Shown piece by piece: positions 35,079 through 42,823 of a DNA stretch of 64,000 nucleotides. The translations under genes were made by a program, and so were the position numbers. Origin of the DNA: Bacillus cereus (GTDB lineage: Bacteria > Bacillota > Bacilli > Bacillales > Bacillaceae_G); assembly GCF_002584535.1 (NCBI RefSeq), contig NZ_NUOT01000046.1:62001-126000 (forward strand). Direction: 5' to 3'. The number at the start of each line of letters is the position of its first letter. The stretch's first letter is position 1. Under the pieces are notes generated by a model that saw only the letters and a list, made by a program, of their open reading frames with translations, was not told where the DNA came from and searched no databases.

Positions 35079-35389
35079 ATGGATAAATCAAAAAGAAAAA
35101 CATTATAATTTTAATCATTTTAGCACTCATAGTTTTAATAACAGGTTATACTATATCAACTATCCAAGACAGAAATACAACGAAAGAAAAAGCTGCTGGA
35201 GTTGCGAAAGAGCACATAAAAAAAGAAGAGAATATAGATTTCATGGTAACTGATGTCAAAATTGAACATTTAGAACTCGCAGGATTTATTACAGTCTCAG
35301 GATATGATAAAAATAATAAACAACAAAGACATTATGTTGTAATAAATAAGACTCAAAATTATATCATCGATCATTGGGGAAAAGAATAA
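35079..35389 (+). pseudogene. Frameshifted small membrane protein (toxin-locus family), copy 1
   Basis: AGGAGG precedes an ATG, then MDKSKRK. One A is missing from the AAAAAG run, which throws the frame. The remainder reads KEKAAGVAKEHIKKEENIDF in another frame, VTDVKIEHLELAGFITVSGY, then DHWGKE-stop. The 311-nt length is one short of a multiple of three. Intact paralogues lie at 44981 and 45395. Confidence 0.85.
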
Positions 35390-35492
35390 GGTAATTATAA
35401 TAAACTCCCAACAACTAAATACATAAAATAACATAATTATAGCAAGGGACTGCTTGTGTGCTGATTTGTAATGCATTCCCTTATTCTAGTAA

Positions 35493-35702
35493 TTTAAAAA
35501 AGAACAAGCTGCTAAAGCTGCCATAGAACATATTAAGAAAAAAGAAAATATAGATTCTGTGGTAACTAATATCAAAATTCATCAGTTAGAACTCAGAGGT
35601 TTTATTACAGTTAGAGGATATGATAAAAATAATAAACAAAAAAGATTTTACGTTGAAATAAATAAAATTCAAAATTATACAGTCACTTCTTTGGGAGAGT
35701 AA
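35493..35702 (+). pseudogene. 5'-truncated copy 2 of the same membrane-protein family
   Basis: It reads KKEQAAKAAIEHIKKKENID, then SVVTNIKIHQLELRGFITVR and NKQKRFYVEINKIQNYTVTS-stop. The membrane-spanning N-terminus is missing and a stop precedes the first codon. It is a remnant of tandem duplication, as at 44.9-45.7 kb. Confidence 0.75.
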
Positions 35703-35812
35703 TAATCATTTTCCAACAGAAAACTCTCACCTTCAAATACTATGTTAATAGGGTACCTTAATGGTGTCTTTTCTTTATTTATTAAAGGACCTGCTCAATT
35801 AGTTCGTAACAG

Positions 35813-35821
35813 CATAAAATA
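35813..35821 (+). promoter_or_regulatory. SigmaE/K-like -10 box upstream of yjcZ-type gene
   Basis: CATAAAATA fits the CATANNNTA -10 element of sporulation sigma factors. The -35 match is weak. It lies 62 nt upstream of a YjcZ-family gene, a group made in the mother cell during sporulation. Confidence 0.35.
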
Positions 35822-35883
35822 AACCGAATCCGTTACATGTGAACTCCTATGTTTTTCCCCTCTTACTTAAAGGAGGAACTATT

Positions 35884-35991
35884 ATGGGCTTTGGTGGTAG
35901 TTGTGGAGGCTGTGGCTTTGCTGGAGGATTTGCTTTACTCGTTGTACTTTTCATATTATTAATCATCGTTGGAGCTGCTTGCTTCTGCTAA
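35884..35991 (+). CDS. YjcZ-family sporulation membrane protein, 35 aa
   Basis: MGFGGSCGGCGFAGGFALLV is followed by a hydrophobic stretch ending CFC-stop. The glycine-cysteine-rich head and single membrane helix match YjcZ/YhcZ-type small sporulation proteins. GGAGG lies 7 nt upstream and a terminator follows. It is too short for most gene finders. Confidence 0.85.
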   Translation: MGFGGSCGGCGFAGGFALLVVLFILLIIVGAACFC

Positions 35992-35999
35992 AAACAATT

Positions 36000-36033
36000 A
36001 GAAAAGGTGCTCATAAGAGTGCCTTTTCTTTAT
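36000..36033 (+). terminator. Terminator of yjcZ-type gene
   Basis: AAAAGGTGCTC pairs with GAGTGCCTTTT (two G-U pairs), followed by CTTT. It lies about 10 nt after the stop. Confidence 0.65.
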
Positions 36034-36045
36034 GGGGAACAGCCA

Positions 36046-36162
36046 CATTGCCATCAACCTAAGAAAACAGGTTACCCCCAAAACGATAAATAAGCTCTTT
36101 TTCACAAGAAAGCCCAAAAATTTCGTTCTGGGGTGTAATAAAACTTTAGCTTGATGGGCATG
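36046..36162. mobile_element. IS231-like MITE, 117 bp
   Basis: CATTGCCATCAACCTAAG at the left matches inverted CTTTAGCTTGATGGGCATG at the right. Inside, TTACCCCCAAAACGA and TTTCGTTCTGGGG form a further pair. It carries no gene. The flanks are GGGAACAGCCA and GGGTAGCACCA, both of the GGG-N5-CC form of an IS231 target but not identical. Confidence 0.7.
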
Positions 36163-36175
36163 GGGTAGCACCACA

Positions 36176-36295
36176 CATCCATCAACTTAAGGATTTAGAC
36201 TATTTTTGAAGTTAAAAGCACGTTACTATTCTCTTATGTTAATGAAAAAGGGTGACGTGCTTTTTATGAATATGCATCAAAAACAAGGAGTTACT
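36176..36295 (+). mobile_element. IS231-type 5' end remnant with transposase start
   Basis: CATCCATCAACTTAAGG is a terminal repeat. The IS231 leader stretch AAAAGCACGTTACTATTCTC follows, then GTGCTTTTTATGAATATGCA, which starts MNMHQKQ and is then lost. It is the short front end of an IS4-family element, joined directly to the MITE at 36046. Confidence 0.65.
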
Positions 36296-36342
36296 ATTTG
36301 TTTTTATGATATAATTTACATATATAGGAAAGGTGGGAGATT

Positions 36343-36555
36343 ATGAAAAAACGTTCATTAACAGGAAAAATATTGGTTTTTTTGGGGGCTATTTTATTTG
36401 TTTGGGGACTAATTATGCTTAATGTGATTACAGATGTTATACGGTTTGAAAACATAAATAAAGTATTATCATTTAGTGTTCTTATTGCTGGAATAGTTTG
36501 TTGCATTGCATCTAACTTTTTCAAAGATTCTAAAGGATCTTCTAACAAAATATAA
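36343..36555 (+). CDS. Small two-helix membrane protein, 70 aa
   Basis: It reads MKKRSLTGKILVFLGAILFV with a membrane helix to about residue 30, a second near 44-62 (VLSFSVLIAGIVCCIASNFF), and a basic tail. GGTGGGAG precedes the ATG and TATAAT-like DNA lies just upstream. It follows the IS231 5' remnant and precedes a Tn3-type end. Function unknown. Confidence 0.6.
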   Translation: MKKRSLTGKILVFLGAILFVWGLIMLNVITDVIRFENINKVLSFSVLIAGIVCCIASNFFKDSKGSSNKI

Positions 36556-36577
36556 AACCTGTATAAAAGTGGTATAA

Positions 36578-36614
36578 GGGGTCTCGCGAGCATTTTGAAA
36601 AAAACCACGTTAAG
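36578..36614 (+). repeat. Solo Tn3/Tn4430-type terminal inverted repeat
   Basis: GGGGTCTCGCGAGCATTTT begins a 37-nt string ending GAAAAAAACCACGTTAAG. It matches the 38-nt ends at 51022 and 52284 with a few changes and one missing base. It is preceded by TATAA, as is the 51022 end. No partner end in the opposite orientation is visible nearby, so it is an orphan. Confidence 0.7.
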
Positions 36615-36702
36615 CAAAAAATACAATAAGCTGCCCATATGGACAGCTCATTTACATAAAATTCGAAAGAGGAAGCAATTTTTTGTTATGTTATTTATCA
36701 AT

Positions 36703-37086
36703 TTATCTCCTGAAATCGTATGTATCTTCGGGAACATTTAATGTATGTCCGTTAATGATTACTGTATCATTGTCTTGCCAAACAATTTTTGCCGTATCCT
36801 CTCGGTAATTCCAATACACATTCTTTGTCTTAAAATATTTGCGGTGATTAAATACTAACTCTCCTCTAACAGCAAAACTCGTTGTTGCTCCACCGTCTGT
36901 TACATAAGCTTTAAATGTATATGTTCCGTCAGGAGATTGTTTTTCAGCAATCTTTTCACCTGTCGGTAGTCGATCCATACTGAAAAACGCCCAATACACT
37001 CCGTATACGAACAAACCAACTATACAAAATAATATAATTAATGATTTTCGTTTGGTTTTCTTAATTTCCTTCTTTGCAAAATTCAT
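36703..37086 (-). CDS. DUF5412-type single-pass membrane protein
   Basis: The 127 aa protein has a basic N-terminus, one membrane helix (SLIILFCIVGLFVYGVYWAF) and an extracytoplasmic part, MDRLPTGEKIAEKQSPDGTY, then FAVRGELVFN and NVYWNYREDTAKIVWQDNDT. This matches DUF5412, known in Bacilli with no role. It sits inside the stretch bounded by the orphan Tn3-type end and a MITE. Confidence 0.8.
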   Translation of the reverse strand: MNFAKKEIKKTKRKSLIILFCIVGLFVYGVYWAFFSMDRLPTGEKIAEKQSPDGTYTFKAYVTDGGATTSFAVRGELVFNHRKYFKTKNVYWNYREDTAKIVWQDNDTVIINGHTLNVPEDTYDFRR

Positions 37087-37141
37087 GTTTTAGCTCCTAT
37101 TAATGACTTTTATGGCAAACTTCTCTCGTTCTCGGAAGTAG

Positions 37142-37321
37142 TTATTTGATTCGTTCAAAGATAATCTCAAAATAATTCGCGTATCCTGCGATTGCTGGAG
37201 TAAAGATTTGAACAAGTTTCCAACCGTCTTCAGAATGTTCGGCAATAATACGTTTATAATCTTCTTTAGGCTGTCCTTTCCATTTATCTACTTCAATTTT
37301 CACGAATTTGTAATCGTACAT
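37142..37321 (-). CDS. DUF4177 small protein, 59 aa
   Basis: MYDYKFVKIEVDKWKGQPKE is followed by HSEDGWKLVQIFTPAI and IIFERIK. The D-Y-K-F-V and GWELV patterns are typical of DUF4177. ATG 37321 has AGGAGGG 6 nt upstream and is preferred to a longer upstream frame. It may be co-transcribed with the DUF5412 gene downstream. Confidence 0.82.
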   Translation of the reverse strand: MYDYKFVKIEVDKWKGQPKEDYKRIIAEHSEDGWKLVQIFTPAIAGYANYFEIIFERIK

Positions 37322-37413
37322 ATCCTTCCCTCCTTTTCCTAATTGTACCATTTTAGAGAATTGATTCGTTAAGATATTTGGATGTATATTTTATTCATAG
37401 AGGGATACCGCCA

Positions 37414-37524
37414 CATCACTATCAAGCTAACAAAATAAAATACGCTTTCTTTCTGTAGATTTATAGGAAAGGATGGCCTTTTTTTACACTTGGGGGTAAA
37501 GCAAATTCTTAAGTTGATGGGCAG
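37414..37524. mobile_element. IS231-like MITE, about 111 bp, in a Tn3-type end
   Basis: CATCACTATCAAGCTAAC is the left end and TTCTTAAGTTGATGGGCAG the inverted right end. The inside string CTTTCTTTCTGTAG is shared with the IS4 leader at 57.4 kb. The left flank GGGATACCGCCA (37402-37413) matches the outer bases of a Tn3-type end, a known preferred IS231 target. Confidence 0.65.
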
Positions 37525-37601
37525 GGGGGGGGGTAGCAATGGAACTTTTTTACACAACAAATACTTTATCAAGACCTAAATCGTAAAAAGTCATAAAAAA
37601 T

Positions 37602-37645
37602 AAGGAGTGAAACATATTAGTCATGTATAATATGTTTCACTCCTT
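37602..37645. terminator. Strong hairpin terminator
   Basis: AAGGAGTGAAACATATTA and TAATATGTTTCACTCCTT are perfect 18-bp arms. A T run follows on the plus strand. No gene on either strand ends here clearly, so it may be a leftover of a lost gene. Confidence 0.7.
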
Positions 37646-37654
37646 TTACTTTTT

Positions 37655-37740
37655 CTTCAACAATCGCGCCCGATTGTTGAAGATGCTTATTGAAGAAAAG
37701 CACTCCTTTACTTTAAGTACAGGACTTCACAACCTTTTTT
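37655..37740. repeat. Dispersed intergenic repeat, copy 2
   Basis: CAACAATCGCGCCCGATTGT followed by TGAAGATGCTTATTGAAGAA, shared with 34237-34300. Beyond it, to 37990, I see no gene: only a partial third string, GCGCCCGACTGTT, near 37805. Confidence 0.6.
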
Positions 37741-37990
37741 TACGGCTCATTAAACTCAATTCCTATTGTGTTGTACATGCAAAAAGACGCTTCTTATTTA
37801 AGAAAAGCGCCCGACTGTTAAACCATGAAATATGCGAAAGATCTCTCTAATTTATTTGACTATCACATCCGTTTAGCCATCCATAAAGCAGGAAAATCAC
37901 CCACTTCACCATATAGAGAATGTAAAGGGGTTTCACACCTTCAATACTGCTTCTACGGCTAGGCGAGGAAGGTCGCTGAATTATGGTGCT

Positions 37991-38488
37991 TTAGGACCAA
38001 TCAACGCCATCCCAAGAGGATTGCAACTTTCGCAACAGAACAATTTGGCCGAGATGATATGTATCGTGCATCATGATATTGCTGAGTAAACACTCAATAG
38101 AGTACCTGTTAGCTGCATACGGAACTTTTAACTTTTCATCGTCAAGGTCCGCAATGACCGTTTTTAATTTATTCATGACTTCATTGAGGCGCTGCACTGT
38201 CTGGGCCCACCCAATTTCGTCTTCTGGATCCCCCGGATTTCCAAAGGTTTCTTCATTGTCTTCTGCCTTATGCGGATTCTCTGTGACCTTAATTCGATGG
38301 ATTATGTCTTCATTCCAAAATATCAAGTGGTTGACAATCTGCCAAATCGAATTGCTGATTCCCGAACTTGTCCATGCTGCCTCAGCTGCGCTGACTCCAT
38401 GAAGCGCCTGATCCATGGATGCAAACCAATCATTCTCATGACAATGCATGTCTAGTTGTTCTAAAAACATTTTGGTTACAACTTGCAT
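37991..38488 (-). CDS. DinB-family protein
   Basis: The 165 aa four-helix protein has the metal-ligand pattern of the DinB fold: NHLIFWNEDIIHRI (first His), and MMHDTYHLGQIVLLRKLQSS (the last two His, as H-x3-H). Some members are thiol S-transferases, most unknown. ATG lies 9 nt after GAGGAG. A long inverted repeat at 38545-38584 lies upstream. Confidence 0.85.
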   Translation of the reverse strand: MQVVTKMFLEQLDMHCHENDWFASMDQALHGVSAAEAAWTSSGISNSIWQIVNHLIFWNEDIIHRIKVTENPHKAEDNEETFGNPGDPEDEIGWAQTVQRLNEVMNKLKTVIADLDDEKLKVPYAANRYSIECLLSNIMMHDTYHLGQIVLLRKLQSSWDGVDWS

Positions 38489-38544
38489 ACAACCAATCTC
38501 CTCACTGTTTAGTGTGATTTTTCAAAGTTAAAAGACAAGAAAAA

Positions 38545-38584
38545 TATTCTCAATGAAATACTCCAATCATTTATATTGAGAATA
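38545..38584. promoter_or_regulatory. Inverted repeat upstream of dinB-like gene
   Basis: TATTCTCAAT (38545-38554) and ATTGAGAATA (38575-38584) are perfect arms 20 nt apart. It may be an operator of the DinB-like gene. No regulator is adjacent. Confidence 0.4.
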
Positions 38585-38797
38585 CAACAAAACCATGATC
38601 ACTATGACTTATTCGGCTCATCCAGCTTTTATTCCTTCATCATGACAAGTAAAGTACTCTATATCACAAATTTCATATGAACATCGCAACTTTATTTAAA
38701 ATGTTATGTCTTTTTTATAAATATTCCAACAGTATTTCAATTCTATAATGTGTGTGATAAGAAAGTTTTTTGTTAGATTCATTAATCCGTTATTGTT

Positions 38798-39148
38798 TTA
38801 ATTAGATTCCTGTTTTAAAGTTCTAAATGCAAATGCACCTGAAATGATTTGTAAAACCACTGGAAGGAATAACATAAATAAACCTAAAAACAATGAAATT
38901 ATACTTAATACAATCATGCAAATACCATAAGTTTTATTATTTATTTTATTAACACAACAAGCTAATACTAATAGGCCTATTTGAATAATTAAGGCGATGC
39001 TAGAAGTAATGATAATATATTCTTCAATACCTCCAGAACTAGTATTAGAACTTGTGTAGGAGATACAACCAATTACAATTAATAAAGAAAGTAGGAGTCC
39101 TAAGATTCCTCCGATTAAGCCGATTACAAATTCTATAGTACGCTTCAA
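38798..39148 (-). CDS. DUF4064 membrane protein, paralogue A
   Basis: The 116 aa protein has four membrane helices; it opens MKRTIEFVIGLIGGILGLLL and ends AFAFRTLKQESN. It shares opening, ending and middle (IQIGLLVLACCVNKINN) with the next gene upstream. DUF4064 proteins are common in Bacilli and have no known role. This is one half of a tandem duplication. Confidence 0.82.
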   Translation of the reverse strand: MKRTIEFVIGLIGGILGLLLSLLIVIGCISYTSSNTSSGGIEEYIIITSSIALIIQIGLLVLACCVNKINNKTYGICMIVLSIISLFLGLFMLFLPVVLQIISGAFAFRTLKQESN

Positions 39149-39225
39149 ATTACAATACCACCCTTCAAAATACTATTTAAATTGGCCCTTATAAATTTAC
39201 CATGATTTTGGAGTAGCTAAATATT

Positions 39226-39561
39226 TTAATTAGATTTTTGTCTTAAAGTTCGAAACGCTAATCCACCAGAAATAATTTGAAGAATTACTGGAATAAAGAA
39301 AAGGAATAATGACATAACCCATGTTACTAATGGGAGTAATATCATACAAAGTCCGTAGGCTATATTGTTAACCTTATTTACTGAACATGCTAAAACTAAC
39401 AGCCCTATTTGAATAATTAATAAAATAGAGTAATAAGTCAAAACTTTATAATCAATATCACCATCCATAGCAGTAATAGCTATCATCAATAGAATAAGAG
39501 AACCTATAACTCCCAAAATACCACCAATTAAACCCAGTATAAATTCAGGTGTTCTTTTCAT
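39226..39561 (-). CDS. DUF4064 membrane protein, paralogue B
   Basis: The 111 aa protein opens MKRTPEFILGLIGGILGVIG and ends GLAFRTLRQKSN. It has four membrane helices and IQIGLLVLACSVNKVNN in the middle. It lies upstream of paralogue A with a 77-nt gap, probably on one transcript. The pair arose by duplication. Confidence 0.82.
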   Translation of the reverse strand: MKRTPEFILGLIGGILGVIGSLILLMIAITAMDGDIDYKVLTYYSILLIIQIGLLVLACSVNKVNNIAYGLCMILLPLVTWVMSLFLFFIPVILQIISGGLAFRTLRQKSN

Positions 39562-39665
39562 TTCTAATACCTTCCTAACTATTAATATATTATGTATTTA
39601 ATGTCCATTTATCTATATTACCAAATGTAATTTGGAAAAACTATGCATAAATGTATTGGGTTTAA

Positions 39666-39800
39666 TATTAGATGTATCTGTTCTGGTTCTGTTGGGAGTA
39701 GAAGCCATGCATATGATAAAAAAAACAGATTGATTTACGGGATCAGTCTGTCCAAAACCAGAAAGAATTCATCCATCAATTGCGTGGGCTTACAGTATAA
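39666..39800 (+). pseudogene. IS6-family (IS240-like) transposase C-terminal remnant
   Basis: It reads LDVSVLVLLGVEAMHMIKK, then with a frame slip in an A run QIDLRDQSVQNQKEFIHQLR and GLTV-stop. The GxEAMHMIKKGQI and NQKEFIHQLFGL patterns are the end of IS6/IS240 transposases. No other part of the element is seen in this 308-nt gap. Confidence 0.6.
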
Positions 39801-39869
39801 AATACAATTCCGCTAGAAATATTTGCGCTATATTCTCTTTTATTTTATCTTTGCACCAGAACCTTACAA

Positions 39870-41177
39870 TTATGATAGTTGATTAACCACACTTTCTAAA
39901 AATCTGTCTACTTTTTCTTCTGATGTATCCGGCGTATGATAACCAATCGTAAATGTAAGTCTTCCATTATAAGAGCTTGCCCCCATTGAAAAGAATGATG
40001 CATACATAATGGGTGATGTCATATACCCATCCTCAGCTTGAACTTCACCAAACCTAATAGGTTCATCTGCAATCACCCCAAAATTTGTAAGTAACGGCAA
40101 CGCCATCCCCATCTGTAAAGCCTGTTCGTATTGCTGATTATACATTTCCTTCACCACAGATAGCTTCATACCTGCCAGTAGCTCCATTCCTGCTGCTGAA
40201 GAAAGACCCGGATTTTGAGACTTTATTTTATCCATTGATTGTTTGACTCGAACGAGAGTCTGATTAAATGATTCATCATCTTCCATTTTAATCACTGGCA
40301 TTTCCATACCGGATAAGTTGCAAATAGCACCAGTTGTATAATTAGGCAGATATCGACGTAAATCAATTGTTAAACCGATCATTTTTTCTACGGTGCGTGG
40401 TTCTGCATACACAGTGAAACGTGATAAAGCTCGGAAGTATGCAGTCATGATTGCATCATTCAAGGTAACCTGTTGTGCTTTTGTCCATTGGATTAGACGT
40501 AGAGTTTGCTCATAGCTCAACCGCCGTACGGACATTTTTGGATATGTATTTTTGTTCGGTTGAGATGGAAAAGACCATAACGATGCCTGTTGTTCTTGGT
40601 TAGGACGATACGCACTTTTTACGTCTGATATTCCAGTATATTTGAATACAGGTGATTGATCACGAAAACCCTCATTCCCCTCACCAAATTCCTTTATAAT
40701 TTGATCCTTAGATTGTCCCAAGGAAAGTTGAGTATAAATTGCTCCCAGCAAATTAATATATTCCTTGACTCCTGCACCATCTGAACATAGATGAGATAAT
40801 TTCACAACCAACATATCTGTTGTAGTGCCTCGTAATAATTTTGTTTGAACCATAGGCCCCTGAATACGATCTCCAGATTCCTTAATAAAATCTATTGTCA
40901 TCATTTCAAGTTCTTGATCATTTCCTTCTGCAAAAAGACAAATAGGTGAGTTAGTACCCGATGAATGTTCCTCCCAGTAAGGAATATCATTTTCTACAAA
41001 ACGGCTGTTCAAAACCGGCTGCAATTGTAACGTTATCCTTACTGATTGTTCAAGTATTTTCTTTGATATACCTACAGGAAAATAAAGAACTGCATTAATT
41101 TGTTGATCTGCAGAATAAAGACCTAATAAATAATTCATTCGATCTTGAGGTGTTACTGAATACTTTCTTTGTTCCAT
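39870..41177 (-). CDS. Stand-alone condensation/acyltransferase-fold protein (PapA/WS-like)
   Basis: The 435 aa protein carries the condensation-superfamily motif H-x3-D-G as LSHLCSDGAGVKEYIN around residue 140 and a VTLNDAIMTAYFRALS helix. A DLRRYLP region follows, then MPLLTNFGVIADEPIRFGEV. Such proteins transfer acyl groups from thioesters to hydroxyl or amine acceptors; PapA and alcohol acetyltransferases are relatives. No peptide synthetase or acyl-carrier gene is near, so the substrate cannot be given. A GIY-YIG remnant lies upstream. Confidence 0.82.
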   Translation of the reverse strand: MEQRKYSVTPQDRMNYLLGLYSADQQINAVLYFPVGISKKILEQSVRITLQLQPVLNSRFVENDIPYWEEHSSGTNSPICLFAEGNDQELEMMTIDFIKESGDRIQGPMVQTKLLRGTTTDMLVVKLSHLCSDGAGVKEYINLLGAIYTQLSLGQSKDQIIKEFGEGNEGFRDQSPVFKYTGISDVKSAYRPNQEQQASLWSFPSQPNKNTYPKMSVRRLSYEQTLRLIQWTKAQQVTLNDAIMTAYFRALSRFTVYAEPRTVEKMIGLTIDLRRYLPNYTTGAICNLSGMEMPVIKMEDDESFNQTLVRVKQSMDKIKSQNPGLSSAAGMELLAGMKLSVVKEMYNQQYEQALQMGMALPLLTNFGVIADEPIRFGEVQAEDGYMTSPIMYASFFSMGASSYNGRLTFTIGYHTPDTSEEKVDRFLESVVNQLS

Positions 41178-41192
41178 AATTTTGTCCCCCCC

Positions 41193-41370
41193 TTAAGGAT
41201 ATTTTTGGTTATAACCTCGTTCTCCATATAGTTGTAACTTTTCTAGCCATTTTTCTTCAAGAGCTAATAATGCTTATTTTTCGATTTTTCTTATGAAGGC
41301 ATCTTTTCCGTACTGGTTCCATTCCTTTTGCAACTCTTTGTTGGTGGTATACCCATTTTTTATTGTTATT
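41193..41370 (-). pseudogene. GIY-YIG nuclease-like protein, C-terminal remnant
   Basis: It reads KNGYTTNKELQKEWNQYGKD, AFIRKIEK, stop, ALLALEEKWLEKLQLYGERG and YNQKYP-stop. The LQKEWNEYGKDAF and LEEKWLxKLxPYGERGYN parts are typical of a Bacillus GIY-YIG protein. The catalytic N-terminus is missing and an internal stop is present. Confidence 0.6.
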
Positions 41371-41422
41371 AACACTTCCTATCCCTTTTAAATAAAAATA
41401 AACACAAATTTATTTTGTTTAT

Positions 41423-41460
41423 AAATACACAAACATTTTATAATAATGTTTGTGTATTTT
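41423..41460. terminator. Bidirectional hairpin
   Basis: AAATACACAAACAT (41423-41436) and ATGTTTGTGTATTT (41446-41459) are perfect arms with a short loop, at the broken 3' side of the IS231 remnant. Confidence 0.6.
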
Positions 41461-41746
41461 CAATAAAAACCAAACGAATCATTTTTGTGTCTGTTAGGCA
41501 TACACACAAAGATAAGAAATGGTGCCCATGGCACTTACGTTTTCGTTTCATCACACCAGCTTCTATAGCTAATTGATTAAATGTAGCTGGAGACATATAT
41601 CGATACCATTCTTCGGCAAATAAAGATAATTCTTGTTTTGGATACGGATTCATAAAAAGAACGTCACTCCTTCTCATTCATATAAGAGAATAGTAACGTG
41701 CTTTTACCTTTAAAAAATAGAGCTAAATGCTTAAGTTGATAGACAT
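41461..41746 (-). mobile_element. IS231-type (IS4 family) 5' remnant with transposase N-terminus
   Basis: The right terminal repeat is CTTAAGTTGATAGACAT (41730-41746). Leftward it has the IS231 leader, then MNPYPKQELSLFAEEWYRYM, SPATFNQLAIEAGVMKRKRK and CHGHHFLSLCVCLT, and is then lost. The frame stays open to 41438. It is a front-end fragment that joins directly to the Tn3 transposase remnant at GGGTAGCACCA (41748-41758). Confidence 0.75.
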
Positions 41747-41761
41747 TGGGTAGCACCACGT

Positions 41762-42430
41762 TACCGAGATATCTACAATACAGTTCGTACATCGTTGTAT
41801 GGGTTTAAACATCCAAGCCAATATGAGGATGTATTGATCAAGCCCGTCCGGAAGATCAACATCAACCTGATTATGGAAGAGTGGGAAAATATTCAGCGGA
41901 TCATATTGTCACTTGACCTGAAAACAACAACACAAAGCATCATAGTTGGAAAGCTTAGTGCTTATGCACGTAAAAATAAAACCAAACGTGCTTTGTGGGA
42001 GTACGACAATATCATCAAAAGTCTATATTTTCTTGAATATATCGATTCCGTATCAGTTCGTCGAAATGTACAACGCGCATTAAATCGAGGGGAAAGCTAT
42101 CATAAATTGCGTAGAGCAGTATCCTATGCTAACTTTGGTAAACCCCGTTTCAAAACTGAACAAGATCAACAGCTATGGGGAGAGTGCAGCCGACTGCTTA
42201 CGAATTGTATTATTTACTACAATGCTAGCATTTTGTCTAAAATGCTGACTTATGGGGAAAGAATGGAACGAGATTCAGATATGTTGAAACGGATTTCCCC
42301 GATTGCATGGCAACATATCAATCTTTATGGTCGCTACGAGTTTAATAAAAAACAAGAATCGATTGACATGAGCGAAATTATACAGGAATTGATCCAATCA
42401 AAGGTTATACCAAGTGTGGATTTGAAATAA
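41762..42430 (+). pseudogene. Tn3-family transposase, C-terminal third
   Basis: It reads YRDIYNTVRTSLYGFKHPSQ, then KININLIMEEWENIQRIILS, RRNVQRALNRGESYHKLRRA and VSYANFGKPRF. LTNCIIYYNASILSKMLTYG follows and HINLYGRYEFNKKQESIDMS ends it. This is the end of a Tn3-type DDE transposase (normally nearly 1000 aa). The N-terminal two-thirds are replaced by the IS231 end at 41746. No transposon end follows the stop, so the 3' boundary is also lost. Confidence 0.8.
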
Positions 42431-42760
42431 GGTTGCATTGTTTTGAAAAAGTGAAACTGTTTTTAATGAATTAGGAACTGTTGAGCGATAATAGAATTGT
42501 TCCGTTAAGAGCCATTTAGTTTAACGAGCTGTGTTCCAATTAATTACTTCAATTAAATGGAATTTAATGTTAATATGGTAAAAATACTGGGGATTATTTT
42601 TACTAAGTTTTCTTTTATTTTTAATTAGTGAGATTCATCTATGGTTTATGTTAAAAAGAAGGTTTTAATATCAAAATAAAAATTTTCTTTAATAACCCAA
42701 CATTTTTTATCACGCAAAATAAGTATTAAAAAAAGTGCAAAATAATATGGGGTGAGGATT

Positions 42761-42790
42761 TTGGTAACAAGCATGGATTTAGCCTCCTAA
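42761..42790 (+). CDS. Leader peptide of the Tet-like exporter (9 aa)
   Basis: A short ORF opens at TTG 42761 (or GTG 42752) with GGGGTGAGG in front and reads MVTSMDLAS-stop. Its last codons GCCTCC are part of the stem that hides the exporter's ribosome site. The role as a drug-responsive leader is inferred from tet(L), erm and cat precedents. Confidence 0.5.
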   Translation: MVTSMDLAS

Positions 42791-42819
42791 AATAACAACA
42801 AATAATTTTAGGAGGCTAA
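42779..42819 (+). promoter_or_regulatory. Translational attenuator of the MFS exporter
   Basis: TTAGCCTCCTAAAA (42779-42792) and TTTTAGGAGGCTAA (42806-42819) are perfect 14-bp arms around 13 nt. The second arm contains AGGAGG (42810-42815), the exporter's only ribosome site, 8 nt before its ATG. The first arm overlaps the leader ORF stop. Confidence 0.75.
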
Positions 42820-42823
42820 TATA

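Noticed and set aside
34237-37740. Possible CRISPR array from GCGCCCGATTGTTGAAGA repeats
   Set aside because: The copies are 3.4 kb apart, not regularly spaced, and no cas genes are near. They are dispersed intergenic repeats.
37623-37850. 75-codon plus-strand frame
   Set aside because: It spans a terminator hairpin and a dispersed repeat, with Phe/Asn-rich low-complexity sequence; not a gene.
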